Source: an uncultured Lachnospiraceae bacterium
Lineage (GTDB): Bacteria; Bacillota; Clostridia; Lachnospirales; Lachnospiraceae
DNA length: 10,617 nt
Direction: 5' to 3'
Assembly (NCBI GenBank): GCA_947177515.1
Contig: CAMWUU010000096.1
Span: 1-10,617, forward strand
Shown here piece by piece: positions 1 through 7,196 of this stretch. A model generated the notes under the pieces. The model was not told where the DNA came from, did not search any database, and saw only the letters and a list, made by a program, of their open reading frames with translations. Position 1 is the first letter of the stretch. Each line of letters opens with the position of its first letter. The translations under genes were made by a program, and so were the position numbers.

Positions 1-370
<370 letters not shown>

Positions 371-395
371 CATTGTAAAAGGAAAGGAAAAATGT

Positions 396-1445
396 ATGAA
401 AACAGCACTAATTACGGGGATTACCGGACAGGATGGTTCCTATCTGGCAGAATTTTTATTGGAAAAGGGTTATGAGGTACATGGGATGTTACGTCGGGTG
501 TCTATCGCAAATACCACGAGGATTGACCACCTAATCAGGGAAGACAGGGTAAAACTTCATTATGGCGATCTTGCCGATTCTTCCTCTATTGTACGTATCC
601 TGGCGGAATGCAAACCGGATGAGATTTATAATCTGGGGGCACAGAGCCATGTGGCGGTCAGTTTTGAGGCACCGGAATATTGCGGTGACGTAGTTGCCCT
701 GGGTGTCCTGCGGATTCTTGAGGCAGTAAAAATGCTGGGAATGAAAAAGCACTGCCGGATTTATCAGGCATCTACTTCGGAATTGTATGGTCGGGTAGAG
801 GAAACCCCACAGAATGAGAATACGCCATTCCACCCGTATTCCCCATATGCGGTAGCAAAACAGTATGGATATTGGATTGTAAAGGAATACCGTGAGGCGT
901 ATGGGATGTACGCTGTCAACGGTATTCTTTTTAACCATGAGTCCGAGCGGCGTGGGGAAAATTTTGTAACTAGGAAGATTACGTTGGCAGCAGGAAGGAT
1001 TGCATGTGGTTTATTGGATAAGCTCTGTCTTGGAAACCTTAATTCGAAACGGGACTGGGGATATGCGAAGGATTATGTGGAGTGTATGTGGCTGATGCTC
1101 CAGCATGATAAGCCAGAAGATTTTGTGATTGCCACGGGGGTGCAACATACGGTGCGGGAATTTGCTACTTTGGCTTTCCGGCATGTTGGTATCGAAATTG
1201 GGTGGCAGGGGGAGGGTGTGGACGAAAAAGGAATTAACAAGGCAAATGGTGCGGTTGTAGTTGAGGTAAGTAGGGAGTTTTATCGTCCGACGGATGTTGT
1301 TGATTTGTGGGGTGACCCAACAAAGGCGAGGACAGTGCTTGGCTGGGATCCCCTGCGGACAAGCTATGAGGAACTTGTGGCTAGGATGGCGGCACATGAC
1401 TATAAGCTGGCACAGAAGGAAAGGGCAGCAAAGGGCATCATATAA
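396..1445 (+). CDS. gmd: GDP-mannose 4,6-dehydratase (Gmd family)
   Basis: The 349-residue product is a cytoplasmic extended short-chain dehydrogenase/reductase. The family converts GDP-D-mannose to GDP-4-keto-6-deoxymannose with tightly bound NADP(H). The Rossmann GxxGxxG motif is at residues 8-14 (GITGQDG), with the NADP-binding RR at 33-34 and the RIDHL motif typical of Gmd shortly after. The catalytic set is visible: T127 and E129 in the STSELYG segment, and Y151-x3-K155. The NHESERRGENFVTRKI segment (from N180) and the RDWGYAKDYVE segment are Gmd hallmarks; position 184 is Glu, where the E. coli enzyme has Pro. The length is slightly below the roughly 370 residues of E. coli Gmd. The ATG at 396 has a GGAAAGG ribosome site at 381-387. 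Some homologues, such as Campylobacter and Yersinia enzymes, act on GDP-manno-heptose, so the substrate is less certain than the reaction. The downstream guanylyltransferase gene could supply the GDP-sugar. Confidence 0.93.
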   Translation: MKTALITGITGQDGSYLAEFLLEKGYEVHGMLRRVSIANTTRIDHLIREDRVKLHYGDLADSSSIVRILAECKPDEIYNLGAQSHVAVSFEAPEYCGDVVALGVLRILEAVKMLGMKKHCRIYQASTSELYGRVEETPQNENTPFHPYSPYAVAKQYGYWIVKEYREAYGMYAVNGILFNHESERRGENFVTRKITLAAGRIACGLLDKLCLGNLNSKRDWGYAKDYVECMWLMLQHDKPEDFVIATGVQHTVREFATLAFRHVGIEIGWQGEGVDEKGINKANGAVVVEVSREFYRPTDVVDLWGDPTKARTVLGWDPLRTSYEELVARMAAHDYKLAQKERAAKGII

Positions 1446-1497
1446 AAAATTCTTAAAAGATTAGGTTTGTCGGATGACGGCAGAATGCGAGGGAATA

Positions 1498-1998
1498 ATG
1501 CTGGATGTGGAGGAAACGACGCTAAAAGGGGTGTACTTGATCAGACCTGCGGTACATGAAGATGCGCGTGGGAATTTTTACGAAACATATAATAAGGAAG
1601 AATATAAGGCAGCGGGACTTGTGGCGGATTTTGTGCAGGATGATATTTCATGTTCCATTAGGGGAGTCCTGAAAGGGATGCATGGGGATGCTGGAACGTA
1701 TAAGCTAGTGCAGTGTGTCCATGGCAGTGTGTATGCAGTGGTTTTAAATTGTGATGGGGCATCGCCTAGTTTTGGGAAATGGGAGTCGTTTGAACTCTCA
1801 GCAGAAAACAGGCACCAGCTCTATATTCCGCCGATGTATGGCAATGGCTATTATGTAACTTCCAGGGAGGCGGTTTATTCCTATAAGCAATCTACTTATT
1901 ATGGGCAGTATGAACAGTTTACCTACAAGTGGAATGATGAGCGTTTTGGTATCCACTGGCCAGCCGGGGTGCGGGTTATTTCAAAGAGGGATGTGTAA
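1498..1998 (+). CDS. RmlC-family NDP-4-keto-sugar 3,5-epimerase-like protein
   Basis: The product is a cupin-fold protein of the dTDP-4-dehydrorhamnose 3,5-epimerase family, which epimerises C3 and/or C5 of 4-keto-6-deoxy nucleotide sugars. Read from the ATG at 1498 it has 166 residues. Family landmarks are the N-terminal DARGNFYETYN segment, the catalytic His in LKGMHGD (H62), a conserved Lys (K69), the SFGKWESFELSAEN stretch, the catalytic Tyr (Y129), the WNDERFGIHWP block, and a terminal SKRD whose Asp (D165) probably matches the Asp of the RmlC dyad. The segment that in RmlC reads like GFAHGF is MYGNGY here, so the sugar-contacting His is Asn (N116). An upstream in-frame ATG at 1474 would add eight residues. 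I prefer 1498 because homologues begin at this point and GAGGG (1489-1493) precedes it, although the spacer is only 4 bases. Next to gmd and away from any rmlA/B/D, it probably acts on a GDP-sugar, as the Campylobacter GDP-heptose epimerases do. Confidence 0.8.
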   Translation: MLDVEETTLKGVYLIRPAVHEDARGNFYETYNKEEYKAAGLVADFVQDDISCSIRGVLKGMHGDAGTYKLVQCVHGSVYAVVLNCDGASPSFGKWESFELSAENRHQLYIPPMYGNGYYVTSREAVYSYKQSTYYGQYEQFTYKWNDERFGIHWPAGVRVISKRDV

Positions 1999-2117
1999 TG
2001 GGAAGTTGGGTCATAAGATTTTTGGGAAGATAGCATACGGACAGGATTGTAGGGCAGGCAGGGATCACTTTTAAAGCTAGCCTATCATGGTATGAAAGGA
2101 TGGATTATCAGAAGTTC

Positions 2118-2122
2118 GGAGG
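2118..2122 (+). promoter_or_regulatory. Ribosome-binding site deciding the cupin start
   Basis: GGAGG lies 10 bases upstream of the ATG at 2133. The alternative in-frame ATG at 2100 has only a GAAAGGA abutting it, too close to serve as a ribosome site, so this element favours the shorter protein. Confidence 0.7.
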
Positions 2123-2132
2123 ATTTTTAAAA

Positions 2133-2501
2133 ATGGCGCAGTTGTATAAAAGGCTGGTTGTGGACTTTGAGCATAAGGATGCCAGGGGAAAGTTGTCACA
2201 GCTCGTTCATGGTGGCTTTAATCAAGTAAATGTGTTGGAAACGAGGGCAGGTGTGACCCGGGGCGGACATTACCATAAGATCTCCAGGGAAGCTTTTTTC
2301 GTGGTAAGTGGTTCCGTGAAGGTGGACTTAAAAAATGAATTTGGGAATCAAACTGAAATCTTCCATAAGGGGGATTTTTTTATGGTATCCCCTTTTACGG
2401 TACACTGCATGTATTTCCCGGAGGACTGTGTGATGGTGGTGCTCTATGATATTCCGGTGGGTGATGGGGGAGAGGATATTTTTTATAGTGACCCTGTTTA
2501 G
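2133..2501 (+). CDS. Small single-domain cupin, WxcM/FdtA/CapF-C-terminal type
   Basis: The product is a 122-residue, probably cytoplasmic cupin. Members of this group are sugar-nucleotide isomerases or epimerases (FdtA, WxcM) or the cupin half of CapF, and they are common in polysaccharide loci. It opens with the DARGKLSQLV segment typical of the group, followed by VNVLETRAGVTRGGHYHK. Probable metal or active-site residues are H46 and H48 in GGHYH, E53, and H91 in PFTVHCM, matching cupin motifs 1 and 2. Start choice: the frame is open to an ATG at 2100, but the ATG at 2133 has a well-placed GGAGG. It follows the RmlC-like gene after about 134 bases in which I see no other gene. Its partner reaction is unknown. 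It could isomerise the 4-keto product of the dehydratase, or it could be a non-catalytic binding cupin. Confidence 0.72.
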   Translation: MAQLYKRLVVDFEHKDARGKLSQLVHGGFNQVNVLETRAGVTRGGHYHKISREAFFVVSGSVKVDLKNEFGNQTEIFHKGDFFMVSPFTVHCMYFPEDCVMVVLYDIPVGDGGEDIFYSDPV

Positions 2502-2573
2502 GGAAAGGTTTGCAAAAGTTATTGCAGTGGGAAATTTACGGGATATAACGAATAGAAGATAGGGGAATGAAAA

Positions 2574-3395
2574 ATGGAAATTGGATATATACAGGAAAAG
2601 GTTCAGAGGGCGAAAAAGGAATGCTTGGAATTGTGTATTAATGTAGGGAGTGGGCATGTGACATCGGCTTTTTCCTGCGCAGAAATTATTTGTGTCCTGT
2701 ATTATGGGATTATGAGGGTGAACCCAAAACATCCAGGTGCGCCGGAAAGGGATCGATTTATTATGAGCAAAAATCACGGCATGGTTATGGTGTACCCCGT
2801 GTTGAAGGATATTGGATTTTTTTCACAGGAAACCATGGAAACTTTTGGGATGAATGGGGGATTGATTTCCCCGCACTCCAAATTATCCGTTAAGGGAGTT
2901 GATTTTGCAGGGGGAAGCCTGGGGATCGGTTTGGGTGTGGCATGTGGGATGGCTTATGCTGCGGCATGTAATCAGGAAAAGTGGTTGACTTTTTGTATTA
3001 TTGGTGATGGCGAATTATATGAAGGAAGTATGTGGGAAGCACTTATGTTTGCAGGTCATCATAAGCTTAGTAATTTGGTCGTGGTTCTTGACCGCAATAG
3101 GTTATGCATGACAGGATTGACAGAATCCATGGTTGGGTTAGAACCGCTTGATGAAAAAATCCGGAATTTTGGTTGGGAGGTCAGGGTGGTTGACGGGCAC
3201 AGTGTTCCGGAATTATGTGATACATTGTCCGATGTCAGAAGTAGGTCAGTAAAAAAACCGCTCTGTATTCTTGCAAATACGATAAAGGGGAAAGGAATTG
3301 ATTTTATGGAGGGAAACCCTTTTATGCATGGAGTAGCCCCAACAGGTGAAAAGGCTGAAATTGCCAGAAAGCAGGTGGAAAATTATGGGAAATAA
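2574..3395 (+). CDS. Split transketolase, N-terminal (ThDP diphosphate-binding) subunit, copy 1
   Basis: The 273-residue product matches the first third of a full transketolase. This domain binds the diphosphate of thiamine diphosphate through Mg2+ and pairs with a separately encoded C-terminal subunit. The ThDP motif starts GDGELYEGSMWEA (G144-E147) and ends at N175 (DRN). The substrate-handling histidines of true transketolases appear kept: H28 in GSGH and H68 in SKNHG. H252 lies in the MHGVAP segment near the C terminus. GGSLGIGLGVACGMA is the usual glycine-rich cofactor loop. The ATG at 2574 follows an AGGGGA ribosome site. The 3' end overlaps the start of the next gene by 11 bases, consistent with translational coupling of the two subunits. 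Known split transketolases include housekeeping ones and specialised ones such as AptAB (apulose phosphate) and SqwGH (sulfofructose). The context here points to sugar decoration rather than the pentose phosphate pathway, but the substrate is not known. Confidence 0.9.
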   Translation: MEIGYIQEKVQRAKKECLELCINVGSGHVTSAFSCAEIICVLYYGIMRVNPKHPGAPERDRFIMSKNHGMVMVYPVLKDIGFFSQETMETFGMNGGLISPHSKLSVKGVDFAGGSLGIGLGVACGMAYAAACNQEKWLTFCIIGDGELYEGSMWEALMFAGHHKLSNLVVVLDRNRLCMTGLTESMVGLEPLDEKIRNFGWEVRVVDGHSVPELCDTLSDVRSRSVKKPLCILANTIKGKGIDFMEGNPFMHGVAPTGEKAEIARKQVENYGK

Positions 3396-4314
3396 CAGTG
3401 CGAGGGATCTCTTTTTTCATTCGGTTATCGGGCACGCAGACGAACAAGATGTGTATATAGTGGCAGCCGATTTGCGGGGTAAGGTATTTGATCAATTATG
3501 TGAAAACTCCCCCTCCCGTTTTGTAAAGGTGGGAATTGCAGAACAAAACATGGTTGCCATTGCAAGTGGCCTGGCATTAGCAGGAAAGCGGACATATACC
3601 TATTCAATTGGGGCGTTTTTAGCGACTAGGGCATTGGATCAGGTCAGGAATGCCGTCGCTTTAATGAAACTGCCAGTTGTAATGGTTGTGTTTGAGGTTG
3701 GTTTTGGTGGTGGGATGTATGGGGCAACACATTTTTCAACAGAGGATTGTTCCGTGATATCGTACTGTCCGGGGGTAGAGATTCTAAATCTGAGTGATGA
3801 CAGTGTTGCGGAGGAATTTGCAGAGTATTCCCTGTATACGAAAAAGCCGGTTTACTTACGGATTGACCGTCAGAGCGGGTGGCTGGATCCCTATGAGAAG
3901 GGGATTGACTGGGGCAAAGGATTTCGGGTTATGAGAAATGGTGAAGGGGTTGTAATTTTGTCCTATGGATACCTGATGAATCTTGCGGTTGGGGCGGAAT
4001 TTGATATCCAGCCTACAATTATTGATATTTTCAAACGCCCATTTAATGAGGATGCACTGGTAAAATTGCTCTCTTCCTATAATACGATTGTGGTTTATGA
4101 GGAGCAGCAGATTAGGTCAGGGATAGGAAGTATTTTGGAACGTTGGATGTTTGAACAGGGGATAAAGAAAAAGATAATCTTAATGGGAATTGATTATTGT
4201 GGGGAATTTCCGGAAGAATGCAATGACCGAAGTGGTTGGCTTAAGAAATATGGGATTAGCCAGGAAGATTTGATACGGACGGTAAACGATGCCTATAGAG
4301 GAAAAAATAGTTGA
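3385..4314 (+). CDS. Split transketolase, C-terminal (pyrimidine-binding) subunit, copy 1
   Basis: The 309-residue product holds the pyrimidine-binding domain and the C-terminal domain of transketolase. The catalytic Glu that contacts the ThDP aminopyrimidine is E53 in VKVGIAEQNMVAIASGLA, the standard family motif. H116 in GATHFSTED matches the substrate-binding His of the GPTH segment, 63 residues after the Glu as expected. The C-terminal domain runs from about residue 180. The frame is open upstream to 3346, but the ATG at 3385 is preferred: it has AGGTGG at 3373-3378, and the family's sequence begins there (MGNNSARDLFF). This ATG lies inside the last codons of the N subunit, implying coupled synthesis. 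Its stop overlaps the broader frame of the aldolase gene. With the previous gene it should form an alpha2beta2 enzyme that moves a two-carbon ketol unit between sugars. Confidence 0.9.
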   Translation: MGNNSARDLFFHSVIGHADEQDVYIVAADLRGKVFDQLCENSPSRFVKVGIAEQNMVAIASGLALAGKRTYTYSIGAFLATRALDQVRNAVALMKLPVVMVVFEVGFGGGMYGATHFSTEDCSVISYCPGVEILNLSDDSVAEEFAEYSLYTKKPVYLRIDRQSGWLDPYEKGIDWGKGFRVMRNGEGVVILSYGYLMNLAVGAEFDIQPTIIDIFKRPFNEDALVKLLSSYNTIVVYEEQQIRSGIGSILERWMFEQGIKKKIILMGIDYCGEFPEECNDRSGWLKKYGISQEDLIRTVNDAYRGKNS

Positions 4315-4316
4315 AT

Positions 4317-4323
4317 GGAGGGG
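4317..4323 (+). promoter_or_regulatory. Ribosome-binding site deciding the aldolase TTG start
   Basis: GGAGGGG sits 5 bases upstream of a TTG at 4329. The same site is 14 bases from the ATG at 4338, too far, and downstream of the TTG at 4311. The TTG at 4329 is therefore the best-supported start. Confidence 0.65.
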
Positions 4324-4328
4324 AAGTC

Positions 4329-5345
4329 TTGGAAAAAATGATTCATATATTGGACTGCACCCTGAGGGATGGTGGTTATGTAAATAACTGGGAATTTGAT
4401 GGAAATACGGCCATCCAGGTGATTAACAGCCTTTACGCCAGTGGTGTCCGTTGTATTGAGATTGGTATTCTTGGAAAGGGAGGAAAAGCTGGAGGTACAA
4501 AATTTTCTTCCTTTAAAGATATGGAGCCGTTACTTAAAGGGAAAAAAATGGATTGTCGTTATGCGGTAATGGTTACACAGGCGGATGCTGACCAGGTTGA
4601 AATCCCAGTAAGGCACAGCGATATGGTGGATATTATCCGGATTGCCTTTTTTAAGAATGAGCTGCGGGGAGCTTTATCCCTTGGGGAGAAATTATTGCAA
4701 AAAGGATATGAAGTATTCCTTCAACCGATGGCAACCTTTATGTATACTAGGGAAGAACTTGAGGAAATGTTGCGGGGCATCAACCAGATTAGGCCGAAAG
4801 CGGTGTACTTAGTGGACAGTTTCAGTAACCTGTACCCGAAAGATGTGAGGCGGATAGCGGATCGTATGCTGTTGGGACTAGAAGAGGGAATCGCCTTTGG
4901 CTTCCATGCACATAACAATATCCAACTAGCCTTTGCTAATGTGATTGAGTTCCTAGATTCTAATACAACAAGGGAATTGTATGTGGACGGAAGTATATAT
5001 GGGATGGGGCGTGGGGCAGGCAATGTACCACTTGAGCTGTTAATGGAATATCAAAACAAGCAGGGGGCGGCCTATGATATCCCCCTTATTTTAAAAGCAT
5101 ATCAGGATTTTATAAGGCCTGTTTTTGAGAAATTGTACTGGGGGTATGAGCATTCTTATTATCTGACAGCAAGTAAAAGTATTAATTCTGTATATGGGTG
5201 GTATTTTTCTACACATGGCATAAAGGATATATTACAGATGGAAAAAGCACTGAACAGGATATCGGAGGAAGATAAATATACGCTAATCCGCAGTGTGGCG
5301 GAAAATATCCTTGGGCAAATGAAGGATAATAAAACGGATATTTAA
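4329..5345 (+). CDS. DRE-TIM metallolyase, 4-hydroxy-2-oxovalerate aldolase-like
   Basis: Read from the TTG at 4329 the product has 338 residues. It has the hallmark LDCTLRDGG (residues 8-16) with R13 and D14, the metal ligands H193-x-H195 in FGFHAHNN, and the glycine-rich GMGRGAGN (225-232). This places it in the DRE-TIM metallolyase superfamily (HMG-CoA lyase, isopropylmalate synthase, HOA aldolase). Members use a divalent metal for aldol or Claisen chemistry, usually with pyruvate or a 2-oxo acid. The length resembles HOA aldolases (DmpG/BphI). However, no acylating acetaldehyde dehydrogenase partner is adjacent, and the position that holds the catalytic His in DmpG/BphI, three residues after the RD pair, is Tyr here (Y17). 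Related LDCTLRDGG proteins occur in polysaccharide loci. Its place between two split transketolases suggests it makes or cleaves a short-chain precursor for sugar modification. Its substrate is not established. Confidence 0.82.
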   Translation: MEKMIHILDCTLRDGGYVNNWEFDGNTAIQVINSLYASGVRCIEIGILGKGGKAGGTKFSSFKDMEPLLKGKKMDCRYAVMVTQADADQVEIPVRHSDMVDIIRIAFFKNELRGALSLGEKLLQKGYEVFLQPMATFMYTREELEEMLRGINQIRPKAVYLVDSFSNLYPKDVRRIADRMLLGLEEGIAFGFHAHNNIQLAFANVIEFLDSNTTRELYVDGSIYGMGRGAGNVPLELLMEYQNKQGAAYDIPLILKAYQDFIRPVFEKLYWGYEHSYYLTASKSINSVYGWYFSTHGIKDILQMEKALNRISEEDKYTLIRSVAENILGQMKDNKTDI

Positions 5346-5427
5346 TACAGGGATAAAATAAAATGTTGTAAAAATTCAGGGGATGCACTGCCACATGGAA
5401 TGCATGGTAAATGGGAAAGGAAAAAGT

Positions 5428-6219
5428 ATGACAGATGCCGCAAGGAAATTAAGGATATCCGTTTTGGAAACTGCTTATCGTGGCGGGGATGCCAATTTGC
5501 AAAGTGTATTTTCATCTATTGAAATATTGCGGGTATTATATGATAGGGTTTTAAGGATTACACCGGGAACAAAAGATTCGCCAAATCGTGATTACTTTGT
5601 CCTGAGCAAGGGACAGTCCACAATGGGGTTATTAGCGCTTCTTGCGGAGAAAGGTTATTTTGGGGAAGAAGAACTAGAAACCGCATGCCAGTATGATTCC
5701 CGGATTAGTATGCAGGCAGACCGGACAAAGCTTCCGGGGGTTGAGATCTGTGCGGGGAGCCTAGGACATGGCTTTCCAATTGCAGCGGGTATCGCGTATG
5801 CCGGAAAAATCCAGGGGCGTAACGGGCAGGTTTATGTATTGGCGGGCGATGGGGAAATGAATGAGGGTACCATGTGGGAAGCGGCGCTTTTTGCGGTGGG
5901 CGAAAAGCTTGATAATCTGACCCTGATTGTGGATGATAATGCTTCTTTAAAGGAGATGTTGGATATTGGTGATATAGGCAGTAAACTAGAAAATTTTGGT
6001 TTTGATATCAGATATGTGGATGGGCATGACGAGGAGGGATTGTTCCAGGTAATTGCTAGGCCACATATTGGAAGGCCGGGTGCCGTGATTGCACGGACAA
6101 AACGGGGGTATGGTTCGCATATTTTGATGGAAGACCGTTCCTGGTTCCATAGGGCTCCAGATCAAGAGGAACTAGCGCAGTTAACAGAGGATGTTAAAAA
6201 GTTTGGGATGGGGGGATGA
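5428..6219 (+). CDS. Split transketolase-like N-terminal (ThDP-binding) subunit, copy 2, divergent
   Basis: The product has 263 residues when read from the ATG at 5428. It shares the layout of copy 1: ThDP motif GDGEMNEGTMWEA (G140-E143) ending at N171, loop AGSLGHGFPIAAGIA, and H241 in WFHRAPDQ. Two residues differ sharply. The position of copy-1 H28 is N23 (GGDAN), and the position of copy-1 H68 is Q63 (SKGQS), so two histidines used by classic transketolases for substrate handling are missing while cofactor binding looks intact. It may therefore use a different donor or acceptor. Start choice: the frame is open to an ATG at 5383, but GGGAAAGG at 5413-5420 lies 7 bases before the ATG at 5428, where the family sequence begins. 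The 82 bases before it contain no other gene that I can see. The sequence is too different from copy 1 for a recent tandem duplication. Confidence 0.85.
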   Translation: MTDAARKLRISVLETAYRGGDANLQSVFSSIEILRVLYDRVLRITPGTKDSPNRDYFVLSKGQSTMGLLALLAEKGYFGEEELETACQYDSRISMQADRTKLPGVEICAGSLGHGFPIAAGIAYAGKIQGRNGQVYVLAGDGEMNEGTMWEAALFAVGEKLDNLTLIVDDNASLKEMLDIGDIGSKLENFGFDIRYVDGHDEEGLFQVIARPHIGRPGAVIARTKRGYGSHILMEDRSWFHRAPDQEELAQLTEDVKKFGMGG

Positions 6220-6225
6220 TGGATT

Positions 6226-6230
6226 GAGGA
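6226..6230 (+). promoter_or_regulatory. Ribosome-binding site deciding the start of transketolase C subunit 2
   Basis: GAGGA lies 5 bases upstream of the ATG at 6236. Competing in-frame starts are a TTG at 6224 (with GGGGGG at 6210-6215, 8 bases away) and an ATG at 6191. The choice between 6236 and 6224 is not firm. Confidence 0.5.
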
Positions 6231-6235
6231 AAGCA

Positions 6236-7102
6236 ATGAAAAATAGCGTTTCGAGGATGATTGCCTGCTATGAGGATACGGTGTTTTTCCTGATTGACAT
6301 TGGAGTATATGCGTTCCAGGATGTTATGAAGAAATACCCGGGGAGGGTAAAGAATATCGGTATCTTTGAGCCGGGGACGATTGGGATCGCGGCGGGTACT
6401 GCCCTGACGGGGATGATCCCGACTATTTATGGGATTTCCCCTTTTATTGTCCAAAGGGCGCTGGAACAGATAAAACTTGATTTCATTTATCAGGCAGTGG
6501 GCGGAAATTTTATTACGACGGGGGCTTCCTATGATTTTTCGACTTTGGGTTATTCCCATTATTGTGCGGAGGATGTTGCAACGCTAAAAACCCTGCCGGG
6601 GATGGAGATTTTGGTTCCGGGGACACCGGGGCAGTTTACTGCGTTATTTGAAACGTGTGCAAGGAATGGGAGGGCTTCTTATTTCCGGATGACGGACCAT
6701 TGTAATAAAATGGAAGTTGATGTTGAGTTTGGGAAAGCTTCTGTGGTAAAAAGGGGGAGTAAGGTGACGGTTATTACATTTGCAGAAATGTTAGATGCGG
6801 TTGTGGGTGCCTGTGCGGATTTGGATGTGACGGTACTCTATTATACAACGGCGGAACCTTTTGACTACAGGACATTAAGGGAAAATCTTGTGGGGGATAG
6901 GGTATTTGTTTGCGAACCGTTTTATGAAGGGACGTTTTGTCAGGATGTGTTAAAGGCTGTTTCGGGAAGGGCAGTAAAAATTGGCGGGGTGGGTGTGCCA
7001 AGGGAAATAATGAGATCCTATGGGACAAAAAGGGATAAGGATATGAATCTGGGGTTGACAGCAAAGGGAATCAGGGCAAAGATTCAAGCGTTTATTTGTT
7101 AA
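6236..7102 (+). CDS. Split transketolase-like C-terminal (pyrimidine-binding) subunit, copy 2, divergent
   Basis: The product has 288 residues when read from the ATG at 6236. It is the partner of the preceding N subunit, which ends 16 bases earlier. The catalytic Glu is kept as E45, but the usual EQ pair is EP here (IGIFEPGTIGIAAG). H108 in GYSHYCAED is kept, 63 residues after the Glu, the same spacing as in copy 1. The central region ITTGASYDFSTLGYSHY replaces the usual GFGGxGATH-type segment. The final third is a transketolase C-terminal domain (KVTVITFAEMLDAVVGA onward). The protein should bind ThDP with the N subunit, but with an altered active site. Alternative starts are the TTG at 6224 and the ATG at 6191; the latter would overlap the N subunit by 29 bases. 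It is followed by a 94-base gap before the guanylyltransferase. Confidence 0.84.
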   Translation: MKNSVSRMIACYEDTVFFLIDIGVYAFQDVMKKYPGRVKNIGIFEPGTIGIAAGTALTGMIPTIYGISPFIVQRALEQIKLDFIYQAVGGNFITTGASYDFSTLGYSHYCAEDVATLKTLPGMEILVPGTPGQFTALFETCARNGRASYFRMTDHCNKMEVDVEFGKASVVKRGSKVTVITFAEMLDAVVGACADLDVTVLYYTTAEPFDYRTLRENLVGDRVFVCEPFYEGTFCQDVLKAVSGRAVKIGGVGVPREIMRSYGTKRDKDMNLGLTAKGIRAKIQAFIC

Positions 7103-7196
7103 ATCATTCGTTTTTCTGTGGAGGAAGCTAATTGGAACAACCCCGGTGTCTATAGTTGAAGGGATTGTAATTATATAATTTTTTAGGAGGCTGAGG

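Noticed and set aside
1998..2033. Eleven-codon open frame whose ATG overlaps the stop of the RmlC-like gene
   Set aside because: It is too short, lacks a clear ribosome site and resembles no known peptide.
5383..5427. N-terminal extension with His and Cys residues (HCHMEC) on the second transketolase N subunit, possibly a metal site
   Set aside because: The better ribosome site and the start of family similarity are at 5428, so this stretch is probably untranslated leader.
7169..7184. Perfect 12-base palindrome AATTATATAATT containing TATAAT and followed by Ts, upstream of manC
   Set aside because: As a -10 box it would start transcription inside or beside the AGGAGG of manC and has no good -35. 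As a terminator its stem is pure A/T and unstable. An operator role is possible but unsupported.
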